Of a stretch of 64,000 nucleotides of DNA, positions 1 to 11,545 are shown one piece after another (position 1 is the stretch's first letter; each line of letters starts with the position of its first letter). Source of the stretch: Larix kaempferi (lineage: Eukaryota > Streptophyta > Pinopsida > Pinales > Pinaceae); NCBI GenBank assembly GCA_027924585.1, contig BSBM01000871.1, positions 558,001 to 622,000 on the forward strand, read 5' to 3'. The position numbers were made by a program, and so were the translations under genes. The notes beneath the pieces were generated by a model. That model worked only from the letters and a program-made list of their open reading frames with translations. It was not told the origin of the DNA and ran no database searches.

Positions 1-169
1 TCTCTAAATGCTTAACCAATATCTCTCTTCATCTCTTTATATCTCTCTCTCTAAATCCCTAACCCCCATTATCTATGTCTCTCTAAAATGCTAAAAACCA
101 ATCTCAATCTCTCTCTAAATCCCCGACCCGTGATATTTCTTTCTCTCTAACTAAACCCCAGGCCCCCAA

Positions 170-205
<36 letters not shown>

Positions 206-446
206 TATTTATCTAAACCCCTAACCGCAATATCCCTCTCTCTCTCTAAACCCCTAATCTGAACCTCTCTCTGTAAAACCCTAACCTCCAATCCCTTTGT
301 CTCTCTCTAAACCCTAACACCCAATATCTCTCTATCTCTCTCTTTCTCTCCCTCTAAACCCCTGACCTCCAATCCCTCTCTCTCTCTGTCTTTAAACCCC
401 TGACCTCCAATCTCTCTCCTCTCACTCTCTCTAAACCCCTAACCCC

Positions 447-489
<43 letters not shown>

Positions 490-807
490 AACCCATAACC
501 CCAACTCTATCGCTATCTGTCTCCAAACCCCTAAATCTAAATCTCTCACTCTCTCTCTAAACCCCTAACTACCAATTAATCACCAATTATTCTCTCTCCT
601 AAACCTCAAACTCTCAATCTCTCTCTCCCTCTCAAAATCTAACCCTCATTCTCTCTCTCTCTCTCTCTCTCAAAACCCCTAACCTCCAATCTCTCTTTAT
701 TTCTTTCTAGACCCTATCCCCCAATAATCCTCGTTGTATCACTCTCTCACTGTAAATCCATAACAAGTAATCAAACTCTCTCTATCTCTCTCTAAAATAC
801 TAACCCC

Positions 808-840
<33 letters not shown>

Positions 841-1517
841 AACCCCTACCCCCATATCTCTCTCTAACCCCCATTCTCTCTCTCTCTCTCTCTCAAAACC
901 CCTACCCCCATATCTCTCTCTAACCCCCATTCTCTCTCTCTCTCTCTAAATACTAACCCACATTCCCTCTCCCCCCCCTCTCTCTATAAACCCCTACCCC
1001 CATATCTCTCTCTTTAAACCCCTAACCCACAATTTATTTCTCTCTATAAACACATAACCCTTAATCTCTCTCTCTCTCTAAACCCCTAAGCCATAAACAA
1101 TAAACCAACCTCTCCCTCTCTCTCAATCTAAACCTCTCACCTCCAATCTCTCCCTCCCTCTAAATCCCTAACCCTTAAGACCCAATCTCTCTCTATAAAC
1201 CTGTAATCTCTAACCTCTCTCTCTCTATCTAAACCCCTAACGACCAATCTTTTTCTCTCTCTCTAAACCCCTAACCGCCAATATATATCTCACTCCTCTC
1301 TAAACCCCTAAACCCCAATCTCTCTCTCTCTAAATCCATAACCTCTGAAATAAATCTCTCTCTCTCTCTCTCTAAATCCTTAACCCCCGGAATATATATA
1401 TATCTCTCTCTAAACCCTTACTCGTGAAATATCTCTCTCTCTAAACCCCTCACCCCAATCTCTCTCTCTCTCTAAAACCATCACCCCAAATCCCCCCCCC
1501 CCCTCTCTCTAAACCCC
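1..1517. repeat. Compound telomere-like/CT satellite, block 1
   Basis: Degenerate units alternate (CT)n runs with AAACCCCTAACCCCCAAT-like segments, a drifted form of the plant telomere motif CCCTAAA. CT length varies from unit to unit, so short-period register is poor. Longer anchors are shared with later blocks: the segment near 1000-1150 (AAACCAACCTCTC followed by a CTCTCAA..TAAACCTCT string) matches 26090-26290, and 1385-1500 (an AATATATATAT run, then TAAAACCATCA) matches 29590-29760 and 47770-47930. I see no coding potential. It continues past the left edge of the window and is interrupted on the right by element A. Confidence 0.9.
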
Positions 1518-3726
1518 TGTTGGCACCCCAACAACTCCCCTTGATTTTTGCAAAATAAAGGGGTCCCCTCATGTAGATTTTGTAAATATGAATTTTTTGG
1601 TTTGTTTTTATTTTATCTTGCTTGGTTTGAGAGGTGATTCTATGGATTCTTTTCTTTTATTCATTATTCTTTGTACTGCTTGGTCTTTGGCTTGGTTTTC
1701 ATTTCATAAGGATTTCGATGGTTTGTGATTGATCTCTATCATTTCATTATAATTGGGTCTTTTGGCTTCTTGACGATTCTCAAATACTTGCATGAGTTAT
1801 ATCGAGCTTCTTAGAATTGGTTAAATAAAAAATATGTTATAAAACCATTTTATTTTCAATACATTTATATCTTAACTTGAACCAGTTAAAGATATTTTAA
1901 AAATTGATTATATTATTTATTTGGTTTTAGTTATTCATGTTAACTAACCATCCAAGCTCAAAAGTAGTTAATGATCAAATAATTCAATTTTAAAATGAAC
2001 ATTCAAGTAAGTGTAAAGGTAGATAATATCATTAAAATTCCACTATCATACACATGACCGCAATCATCAAGCTAATCATGTCATTTAGTGGTAAAACAAA
2101 AAAAAGGGATATTTGAATATTTTATCAACTTTATTACTTCTTTTAAATGGATTATAATTTTTTATGGGAACCTTTTTGCACTCATCCTTTGAGAAATACA
2201 TTTAAGATCTCTGAATATTCATTAAGCTCTTTGAGTCTTTATTGACATTTTTTTTTAAAAATATTATATTGACATGTATTCAAATCTCATGCATTACATG
2301 ATTGCTATTGAAGACGGATGCATTAAAGATGAAGTGGAGGATTATTTTGTCTCATTGTGTTAACATTATTTTAATGAGCCACTTTCTTAAATCGTGTAAT
2401 ACATGCATTATTTCAACCCATAACGGATTTCCATCACTTATGAAATCTCACTTTTTTATATGCTTTTCTCCAGAGATGATTATTAAAGAAAAGGAGATCG
2501 TTGCTAGATTCGAGAGCTAACTCGATCAGATAGGAATATGTTATGAAACGAGACGTCAAGGAATATCGCTGAGTTTGATCCAATTCACCACGAAATGTTG
2601 GGATTACTGCATCATTTAATCGCCGATTAATTACGAATTGCAACGTCTTAGCTACTAATTTGGGGATAATGAAAACTCGGCACACATGTCGGTTTCCAAG
2701 GAATACTGTTTGTAGATTGCATAATTTGTTTTGACAGAATTACTGGAATAGTGGGCCAATACTCATCAGATTATTAAAGATATGGATAATTGAATGAATG
2801 AGAGATTTGATAGAAGATCACGCCTGTAAATAGAAGATATTGTGGAAGATAGCGCGCCAGCTACAGCCAATTTATGCTAAAGAAATTATTGAGGTCGTTC
2901 CATTTGCTGCCACATTAAAAGTTTGTTGAAGAAAGGAAGTAGGTCAGCAGTTGCGTCGATGCATCGATTGGGGCTATAAAATTGCAGGGATATAATAATA
3001 GTTGCATTCAGGAAGGGAGAACGTATGGTGAATTCATGAAGTAAAGAAGGGAAAATTCTTATCCTTGTTTTATTTTATCCTTCAGAATATTGTTACCCTT
3101 ACGTGTATGTTTGATGAGAGTTTCGATATGGTTAATTTCTTTTTATTGTGTTTGCAGGTATTTCCTTTTGTGAGGTTAACGGGCTCCAAACATTAACATT
3201 GGAACATTGAATGCAACACAAAGATTAACCAACAACCTCATTCACTGGATAAAAGAATATTATTACTGCACAATCAACATATGAATTGACCGGCTCTGGG
3301 GATTTGATACCAATAAATTAATTGGTCACAGCTTTGTTATTCACATTATCATCAGCTTGATCAAAAGATTTCTAAAGGGGGGAGATTTTATCATTTTACC
3401 ACAGATTTATTTTATCGTTTTCCCTCTCTGTTTAATTTTAAGAATTGGTTAGTTATCCTATAACTGTAATTGTCTTATTTATCTCATGTTATCACGCAGG
3501 TTTTTGGATAAGAAGATTAAACCATCGATCAAATTGCATTCAAGAGCACATTGAAGGAAAATAACAAATCGCTACAGAAATTCCCCATAATTTTCATTAT
3601 CATTAAGAGCTCAGGAAGTTTTCATCAGATCGATTCTCAGCAAATATGCGACCAGATTGCAGGAATATCTGACATCTCGAAGATAGGACGAATCAGTGCA
3701 GTCGATTGGAGGAATATTTGATGTCC

Positions 3727-3734
3727 TATATAAG
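3727..3734 (+). promoter_or_regulatory. TATA box of element A
   Basis: TATATAAG sits about 30 bp upstream of the 98-bp duplicated block. In a solo LTR this would mark the U3/R boundary, giving U3 of about 2.2 kb and R-U5 of about 1.2 kb. It rests on the motif and its position only. Confidence 0.45.
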
Positions 3735-3760
3735 GAGTTGGGATCCCACTCTCTTAAGGG

Positions 3761-3959
3761 GAGGTCTCAATAGAGGATAGAGAATGCTGTTATTATCTAC
3801 ATATGTTCTTATTTGTAAATTTTTATATTTGTGAAGAAGAGGAGGCGCTACCATGGAGGAGGTCTCAGCAGAGGATAGAGGATGCTGTTATTCTCTACAT
3901 CTGTTCTTATTTGTAAATTTTTTATATTTGCGAAGAAGAGGAGGCGCTGCCATGGAGGA
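3761..3959 (+). repeat. 98-bp tandem duplication in element A
   Basis: Two head-to-tail copies begin GAGGTCTCA (3761 and 3859) and end near GCGCTRCCATGGAG. They differ at a handful of positions, for example AATAGAGG versus GCAGAGG and a T-run of different length. The array starts just downstream of the TATA box, so it would lie in the transcribed leader. Confidence 0.85.
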
Positions 3960-4939
3960 GGATTTGTAAAGGATGAAGGGAACTGCTTCCCAGAAGCTTT
4001 ATTATTTTCTCCTATTGGTTCGAATTCTAGATAATAGAGGAAGACAATATCAAAACAGTATATAATACTGTTATTTTCTGCTTAAATTTGAGTTTTTATG
4101 AACTATTTTTGAAGACTAGACTTATCGAAGAAAGTTGAGACTCTGATCAAGTTTCCGTTACATATATTTTTCATGCTGTATCCATTTCGTGTTCTTTCTC
4201 TGTGTTCAATTTTACTTACATATATTTATTGTATTAATATATGTTAAGTCATCATATAATGAATTCGGATTAACATGTCTATTTTGGGATCTGAGTGATT
4301 TACTTCAAAGCTGGAGTGACAGATTGTTCTAGTTATCTCTGGTTTTATCTAAATTAATATTTTATTACTGCTAGTTTGTATGCACGCTGTGTCCTATATA
4401 CGAACTGAGTAATAGTTATCTGTTTCCATGTTCCCAAAATTACATGGTAGATTGATATCATTGGTTTTTTGTCTGAATTTATATTATAATCATTCTGCTG
4501 TGGATCTTTATCTCATGCAGAAAGATAACAGTTCATTTTAATGTTGGGGACTTTTCTACCTTATTAAAGTGTTAACTGTCTTCTTGTTTCAGACTTGAAA
4601 TCATAACAATTCTCATGCTCCTGGCCGGGATAAGAAATAGTTATTAGATCATTGTAGTGTAGATTTAGGAGCTACTGAATATTTTCTTTCTAGGATAAGT
4701 TAGCCATTAGAAGTAATTAGTCATTAGTTCTAGTTTCTTTTTGTCAATTAGCAGTTAGGTTAGGGAATCTGATACTCACACATCCTCATGAGACTTTCTA
4801 CTTAGAGAGCACATCTTAAAGGCAGCAGGGCCTCGATCCTATGAGAAACAACTATCTTAAAGATACATAGGGTTGCATTAAGCCCTCAATGTGGACTGTT
4901 TTTCCGTAAGTTGGCCTATGACAGTTTTTCTGGCCAACA

Positions 4940-6282
4940 ACCCCTAAACCCCAATCTCTCTCTCCCTCTCTCTCTCTATCAACCTAAACATGTAACCTTC
5001 AATCTCTCTCTTTCTCTCTCTCTCTAAACCCTAACACCCAATTTCTCTCTATAAATCCCTAACCCACAATCTCTCTCTCTCTCCCTCCCCCCCCCCTCTC
5101 TCAAAACCACTAAACTCCAGTCTCTTTATCCCTCTCTAAACCCCTACATACAAATCTCTCTCTCCCTCTAAACGCCTAACTCCAAATCTCTCCCTTTCTA
5201 TCTCTCTTCCTCTAAACCACTAACCCCTAAACTCTCTCTCTCTCTAAACCCCTTACCCTCAATCTCCCTTTCTCTTTCTCTAAACTACTAATCCCCAATC
5301 TCTCTCTCTCTCTCTCTCTAAATATTTAACCTCCATTCTCTCACTCTCTCCCTAAACCCCTAAACCACCATATCTCTCTCTAAATCCCTAACCCCTAAAC
5401 CAGAATCTCTCTCTCTAAATCCCTAATTCCAAATCTCTCTTTCTCTCTCTAAACACCGAAACTTCAATTGCACTCTCTCTTTATACCCCTAATCCTCAAT
5501 CTCTCTCTCTCAAAACCCTTAACCTTCAATCCCTCTCTCTCTAAACTCCAATCTCTCTCTCTCTCTCTCTCTCTCAACCCATAACCTCCAATATCTCCCT
5601 CTCTCTCTCTAAACCCATAAACCTTCACCCCCAATCTATTTCTCTCTCTCTCTCTCTCTCTAAACCACTGAAACACAATCTCCCACTCTCTCTCTAAACC
5701 ACTAACACCCAATCTCTCTCTTTCTCCCAACCCCTAACCCCCATCCTCTCTCTCTCTCTCTAAACCCCTAACCCGCAATCTCTCTTTCTCTCTCTAAATG
5801 CCTAACCTACAATATCTCCCTCACCCTCTCTCTAAATCGTTAACCCGCAATCTCTCTATCTCTCGCTAAACCCCTAGCCCTGAAGATATCTCTCTCTAAA
5901 CCCCTAAACATCAATCTTTCTCTCTCTCTCTCTCTCTCTAAATCCCTAACACCTAATATCTCCTTCTCTCTCTCTCTCTCTCTCTCTCTCTAAACCCCTA
6001 ACCCCCATTTTCTCTATCTCTCTAAACCCCTAACAACCAATCTCACTCTTTATTTAAACCCTTGACCCTCGATAATTAATTCTCTCTCTCTCTAAACCCC
6101 AAGCCCCGAATCCCTCTCTCTCTAAACCCCTAACACCCAATCTCTGTCTTTCTCACTATCTATCTATTTGAACCCCTAACCCCAATCTCTCTTTCTCTCT
6201 CTAAAACCCTAATCTCAATCTCTCTCTCTCAAAATCCCTAACCCCCAAACCATTCCCTGTCTCTAAATCCTTAATACCCAAT
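4940..6282. repeat. Compound telomere-like/CT satellite, block 2
   Basis: Same satellite as block 1, resuming after the ACCCC target duplication of element A. It holds the anchor CATGTAACCTTCAATCTC near 4990, also seen near 29828 and 47996, and a run near 5230-5400 (a TTACCCTCAATCTCCCT segment followed by TTTAACCTCCATTCTC) that recurs near 26425 and 28950. The minus-strand open stretch at 5464-5730 is simple (CT)n read as Arg-Glu repeats and is not a gene. The block ends in CCAAT, the target site of element B. Confidence 0.9.
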
Positions 6283-6461
6283 TGTTGTTGCAGCAACATC
6301 CCCCCCAAATTTTGTACATATTGGGGCGCCTCCTTTTACTTTGTTCTAGAAAGACTGCCTAAAGAAGTTAATTCTCCTTTTTACTTAGTTCTGTTTCAAC
6401 TGAGGAATCTGCTTTAAAAAGATTGAAGTTTTCTTCTAAGTTAAAAAAAATTTCGATCCTC

Positions 6462-6900
6462 TCCCAAAACTGCGGAAGGACTCGGCGAACTCTCCCGAAA
6501 CTGTGGAAGAAACTTACATTTCTCTCTCAAAATTGCGGAATGAATTTGCAATCCTCTCCCGAAACTGCAGAAGGACTTGACAAACTCTCCCGAAATTGCG
6601 GAAGAATTCAACGAACTCTCTCGAAACTGCGAAAGGACTTGGCAAACTCTCCTGAAACTGCGGAAGGACTCGGCGAACTCTCCCAAAACTGCGGAAGAAT
6701 TCACGATTCTCTCCCGACACCGCGGAAAGACTTAAAGTTACTCACTGAAATAGCGAAAACACTTAGTGTTTTTTCGGAAGAACTTAAAATTCTCTTCCGA
6801 AACTATGGAAGGAACTCGAGTTTCTCTCTCAAAACTACGGAAGAACTCAACGAACTCGCCCGAAACTGCGGAGGAACTTGAGATTGTCTCCCGAAACTGC
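6462..6900 (+). repeat. 31-bp minisatellite in 5' LTR of B
   Basis: Imperfect copies of a unit close to CTCTCCCGAAACTGCGGAAG plus an 11-base AGGACTCGGCGAA-like tail, period 31 bp where phase is clear. The unit lacks stop codons in several frames on both strands, which produces long open stretches (6423-6881 plus, 6441-6704 and 6514-6720 minus). Because 31 is not a multiple of three, each copy reads in a new frame, so this is not a protein repeat. Its place at the far 5' end of U3 would suit an enhancer-like role, which is inference. Confidence 0.85.
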
Positions 6901-7257
6901 GGAAGCTTTCGCCAAATGTTGCCGTAGTAATTTGTCGATAAAACTTGAACAAAGTTATTTCATAAGTTGCGGAAGGACTTTCTGAGTCTTTCCAAAACTG
7001 CGGGACGACTCGGCAAAACCGGTCGCGATAAGCGTCCGAGAGACTGTATTTTGAAAAGACTCACAAAGTGCTCCCAAAACGCCGAAGCAATTCGTCATCT
7101 TGTTCCGCAATTGCGGATGAAACTTGTAAGTCCTCCCCGCAACCGACGGTCGCGCTTAAATGCCAAGACGGCTTGAAAAGACCATACCGTATAAGCATTA
7201 AAACCCTGTTTTAATGACACCACCTACCCATTTAAATGCCGCATGTGTCTAACCTTT

Positions 7258-7263
7258 TATAAG
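7258..7263 (+). promoter_or_regulatory. Upstream TATA-like motif in 5' LTR of B
   Basis: CTTTTATAAGGGCGG is conserved in the 3' LTR at 20415-20420. It lies about 850 bp upstream of the accessory frame at 8105 and could drive it. A possible 5' UTR intron would run from a CTAGGTAGG donor near 7395 to a TTGCTAG acceptor near 8090. Both sites are guesses from motif only. Confidence 0.35.
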
Positions 7264-9593
7264 GGCGGTGGGGTTTCGTTGATCCCATTATTAGTTTATC
7301 GTTCAAAGAACATCGTTGGGAAGACTGCGCCGGCTCGCTCCAGCTCAGCGCATCCACCACCATGTCCACCTCACTCAACCACTGTCTCGTCTCTAGGTAG
7401 GATTTTTAACCGTCATCTTTGTCTCATCTCCACGTCGAGTTACTTTTTGGGTTTTCCCGTTCATAACGTGGCTGAGAGACATTGGTAGCATAGGTCGTTT
7501 TTTTTTACGGCCGCCGTGGCCCCTTAGGTTTCTCATTCCTACCAACTGAAAGTCGTAGACATGACCATCCGAGTTTTTCAATGGCCGCATTCCGATCCTT
7601 TCCCACCCCGACTCAAACTTCATACCGGCTACAGGCCGTTTCGCAAGTATTATTAATAATAGTAGTGGTCGGTTGAGATACTCAACCACTCACCTTTTTG
7701 GCCTAGTTAATGAATGTGGAAAACAGTCCCTTGTTTCATTGTTTATTCATAAGATTTTTCCACTCCAGGCCAACCCACCATTGACCATTAGAAGTGCTAC
7801 GATGAAGGGCACCCTCTCTCCAAGGACTAGGAGGGAAGCAGGTTTTTTCCACGTCATATGCTTACCTTTTCGGAAGCATTCCAAAAGTTCCTCACTAGGC
7901 ATTGTCTCCCTCGAATAATCAAGTCTCGGGACCATATTTCATTTTCTAAAGTGATCTATTTTGCTTCCCCAGCATGCAACTTTATAATTTTGTCTATATT
8001 TCTCATTAGCATGTTAAAATTGTCCTTCTCTATGTTACACTCTCATAACATGTTGCAAATTTTTATAATGATTCACATTTGGTTGCTAGTAGGGATAAGC
8101 CAAGATGCCAAAAGGTGGTAGAAAGAAAACTAAAGTGATGGAACCAGAGCCAGTGCAACTAAGGATTGAAACTATGTTCCAAGACACTAAGTGTGCCATC
8201 GGCGTTCCTCCCGAGGTCCATTGGGGAGATGCTTACCGGATGATCAAAGACCAGGATATCCCAGATGTATTATTGGAAGAAGAACAAATCTACCTCAACA
8301 TCAGAACTTCCGGCATAGCTAGGGATTCTACCCGATTCTACCCACCCTGAATTGTTCCCAAGCTCTGAAGTGATCGGGTGGATACTGGAACATGCCAACC
8401 CAGAGACAAGAGTGTTGCATGACAGCAAGGGAGAGCCTTTTGCTTCATTCCATCCAACGTATATTGCTGTAGCCTACAAATTCTCACGTCCCCAACAAGC
8501 TCTAAGTGATGAATGGTTGGGTTAGATGAATAATATTGAGAAGGCCAGAAAATTATTGGTCACAGGCAAGCACCTGAGGAAGAGAGGTAATGATGAATAT
8601 AATGTTCAAATCCTAAGAACTCCTTGTAGGTTAATCGCCCTGATGCTATGCAGAATTTTCGGCATGCCCGATGGCACTGTATATAGGATACAGTGGGCCC
8701 CCATCATTCACTTCATAGCATTCAAAGAAACTGTGTTTGACTGGGCTACTATCCTTTCGAACAGTTTGGCATCCACAGTGGCCGCTGCAAAAGAAGGTCT
8801 GGCCTTAAAAAAGTCAGAATTTTACATGTCTTCCTATCTCATTGACTACATTTTGGCCAAACTCTCTTTCCCCAGACTAGTTTGCACATGGGATAAAGCC
8901 ACCACCCCGGTCTACACTACTTATAAAATAATGTGGGCTCAAAATTACAAAGCAAGCTATAAGCTCATCTGTGAAGAATTCATCATGCCTCTATATGAGC
9001 AGATGTTCAAGGAAGAGCCCAATTGTCTATCAGAAAATGCCATGGAGGTCCTGGAAAACTATGGAGATGTTTATTTCTCAGAGCAGGGAACCTATATCAG
9101 GATGTTTGGAGGTACCAAAGTGCCATACATTTTGCCAAAATACGCTACTGATTATGTAGTCCTCAAGGAAACAGTCAGGCAAATTTTTCTTGATGGAATA
9201 GGAGGGTTGCTTAGCAAGCAACATAAGGCTTCTTTCCCTCCTTTGCCCTTCTACATAGGAGCATACAAATTCTCAAGGGTTGCAACAGCTGAGGAATACG
9301 TTCAAGAGCTGAAAGCTTTCCACTTCGGTCAAATGATCTTCCATAGAAATGATAGGCGGAGCAAGGTTGCCGAGCATTGCAAGGAAGTTTATGCTCATTT
9401 TGAATATGCTCATTACTATGATGCCGAGGAAGAAGTGTTCAGAGGCATCATCAACATGACTGAGTTGCAGATTTTTCGTCAAGGTAGTCGAGCAAGCTCT
9501 AGCTCTGCCCCAGCCCAAAAAGCTAGTCTGCAGAAAGAGAGAGAAGCAGTTGATGCCCTATCCCGTGAAGAACAAAGATTTAAATAGGATGCA

Positions 9594-9715
9594 AGGCTAC
9601 AGAAAGAAGCAGAGGATGCAAGGCTGCAGAAAGAAGCAGAAGAAACAAGGCTACTGAAAGAAGCAAAAGAAGCAAGGTTGCAGAAAGAAGCTTAAGATTG
9701 AAAGCAGAGGGAAGA
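9594..9715 (+). repeat. Coiled-coil coding repeat in accessory ORF
   Basis: Repeats of a unit like AGGCTGCAGAAAGAAGCAGA encode charged heptad-like ARLQKEAEDARLQKEAEE segments. The 3' LTR equivalent is at about 22735-22855. The expansion looks internal to the protein-coding sequence, and charge and spacing predict a long helix. In this copy a TAG at 9585 and a TAA near 9690 break it. Confidence 0.7.
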
Positions 9716-9827
9716 AAGTGAAAATCAGCAGCAAGCTGAAGAAGAAGAAAGAAGGCACAAAACTGAAGAGGAACAAAAGGCGGAGGAAGAACTTAAGACC
9801 GATGAAGATGCCCAAGCAGGTGGCTCC

Positions 9828-9962
9828 GGCACCCAAGATATGGAAACAGACATATCTCAAGCAGGTGTTCCCGGCTCCCAAAATGTGGAAATAGACACAT
9901 CTCAAGCAAGTGTTCTCGGCACCCAAAATGTGGAAACAGACACATCTCAAGTAGTACACACC
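9828..9962 (+). repeat. 45-bp (15-residue) tandem repeat in accessory ORF
   Basis: Three copies start GGCACCCAAGAT / GGCTCCCAAAAT / GGCACCCAAAAT at 9828, 9873 and 9918. The period of 45 bp keeps the frame, giving repeats around QNVETDTSQAGV. The 3' LTR keeps the same array around 22977-23100, so it predates this insertion. A period divisible by three suggests it arose while the frame was translated. Confidence 0.75.
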
Positions 9963-11537
9963 CCACCTATAAAAGCAGAAGTACATGTAATAGACCTCCC
10001 AATCATCGCTTACACTCCATCAGAAGATCATACCATGTCCCGATGGGATGAATTTGTGTATGACAAGAAGAGGAAAGCGGTAGTCTTGAAATCGGAAGAG
10101 AGGATAAAGAGACTCTTCCAAGAAGATATTGTTACCCAGCGGGAGACCACAGTGATGCAAAATACAAATAAGGCTCCCATAGCCATGGCATCCGCCGCTG
10201 TGTCAGTAGCAAAAGCAACACAGGACAATGTGGTCAATATGGTTAGAGAATTTGAGTCAACAAAGAGGAGAGCTCGCATGTTGCAACATACTGTGGCTAA
10301 TGAGCAGGCTTACAGGGATCTCGTAGTGAATAAATATAATCGCCTGTCTGTTGAGCACAAGGAATTGTCAGATAAGTATCGCCATTTAGAAGAAAAAAAG
10401 GAGCACCTGGCGGTCTAGATGATGGTTCTAGAAGCATAAAAGAATGATTCTGAAGCTAGAGTTTCTCGTCTGCAAGCAAATAAGCAAGCAATGGTTGAGA
10501 AGTTAGAGCAGGCATAGATCAGAGCAATAGATATGTCTCCCTTTCATGAGCTGTCCTGTAACATTCTGAGACAAATGCACGCCACGCAGGAGCTGATTAC
10601 TGAGGAGGTGTGCAAGCTCAAAGCCATGATGGTTAGATTGAAAGAAGTCAATGCAGAGGCCAATAGGCTTAAGGGAAAATATACTTGGGTGAAAGCAAAC
10701 ATCCTGAGCCAGGTGGAATGGAGAGAAGGGAAGGTTGATTTCCCCAAGCATCTCCCATTCAAGTCTGTACATGATTTTAAAGAAGATATAGCCCTTATTG
10801 AATTCTGCAGGAATTGTGGCCATAAGCTAATGGCTAAGATCCAAGGAACAATGGATAAAAGTAACAGCCTTTATCAAAAAATCCATGAAGTGCATGATAA
10901 GTGCAAGATGAGTTTTCCTCAGTCCCTCGAGGAGTTCCCAAGCAAAGAGCAATGTTTATCAGACTTGAAGGAAGAGCTAGGCATTCAAATAGAATATGTA
11001 AAGAAGATTGATGTCCTAGCCACTGATGATCTCCATCACTATATTGGGCTGTCGTCAATATATAGTCATTTGCTTAAAGAAGTCCACCAAGCAGCAGTTG
11101 CAGAAATTCAAGGTGTTGAAGTAGAACTTGGTAAACATGTAACTTCCCAGAAGATCTTGCTCCCTTCCCCAGCAAATGTGGTTATCAGAGACACTAGTAT
11201 CTGGTTCAGTTACATAGCAGAGGAGGAAAAGAAAGTAGAAGCAGCAGTAGTAGCTAGTCCAAGTCCTTCTCTCCCAGCAGTAGCAGCCAGTCCAAGCCCT
11301 TCTCTCCCAAGAGGAGCACCTTCCCAAGGATGAACACGCTGATCCTAAGGCGTTGTTCCTATTTTTCATTTGGTCTCCCTATGTAGGAAGCGTAGAATCA
11401 CTGGACAACTGTCCTTTTCTATTTTTGAGAAATTTCCTGTTTTAAGAAAAGGGCCACGATTTCTTTATTAAGAGGAAAAGTCTGTAGAGGACATGTGTAA
11501 AGAGCCAGGTGGCAGTCTAAGAGGCATTTTGTAAAGA

Positions 11538-11545
11538 TATAAATA
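11538..11545 (+). promoter_or_regulatory. TATA box of element B (5' LTR)
   Basis: TATAAATA in the context AAGATATAAATAGAAGG, identical in the 3' LTR at 24687. It lies after the accessory frame and about 700 bp before the LTR end, with an AATAAA at about 11680 downstream. This would make 6283 to about 11570 the U3 region, so the accessory frame is in U3, and the genomic RNA would start near 11570. Confidence 0.6.

Larger units (their letters stand above)
1518..4939. mobile_element. Element A: probable solo LTR (3.4 kb) with 5-bp TSD
   Basis: The insert begins TGTTGGCACCCC and ends GGCCAACA, the TG...CA inverted ends of an LTR. It is flanked by perfect direct repeats ACCCC (1513-1517 and 4940-4944) taken from the satellite. 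I see no second copy of either end inside it, no primer-binding site next to a repeated end, and no gag or pol homology, so a solo LTR left by recombination between LTRs fits best. A TATA box at 3727 on the plus strand suggests a plus orientation. Short open stretches at 2302-2520 and 2434-2685 resemble nothing and are not called. A non-autonomous element with unrelated ends is the alternative. Confidence 0.75.
8105..11333 (+). pseudogene. LTR-borne accessory ORF, 5' LTR copy (decayed)
   Basis: Start ATG at 8105 (basic N-terminus MPKGGRKKTK) and final TGA at 11331-11333. The reading frame is broken by a 10-bp tandem duplication of GATTCTACCC (8324-8343). After it, the frame continues at 8526-9587, 9840-10418 and 10533-11333, all in one phase, interrupted by TAG at 8523, TAG at 9585 and further stops near 9690, 10416, 10437 and 10516. 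The length without the duplication equals that of the 3' LTR copy. Parts: a globular region of about 390 residues (FDWATILS, FYMSSYLID, YILPKYATDYVVLKE), a Lys/Glu-rich coiled coil, three 15-residue repeats around QNVETDTSQ, a second helical region, and a Ser/Pro-rich tail. There is no gag, pol, env or transposase signature I can name. A distant link to plant transposon-associated proteins of unknown function is possible but untested. Confidence 0.75.

Noticed and set aside
1-1517. True chromosome end (telomere)
   Set aside because: Units are degenerate, mixed with CT runs and recur across 60 kb between insertions. A functional telomere would be near-perfect CCCTAAA.
3290-3315. Primer-binding site in element A on the minus strand (TGGTATCAAATCCCCAGAG)
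   Set aside because: Partial match to TGGTATCAGAGC, but it is in the middle of the insert with no LTR end beside it.
5464-5730. Arg/Glu repeat protein on the minus strand (also 29678-29890)
   Set aside because: Direct translation of (GA)n in the satellite.
6423-6881. 152-codon open stretch in the LTR of B, with overlapping ones on the minus strand
   Set aside because: Made by a 31-bp repeat without stops. The period shifts frame at every copy, so no repeated protein exists.
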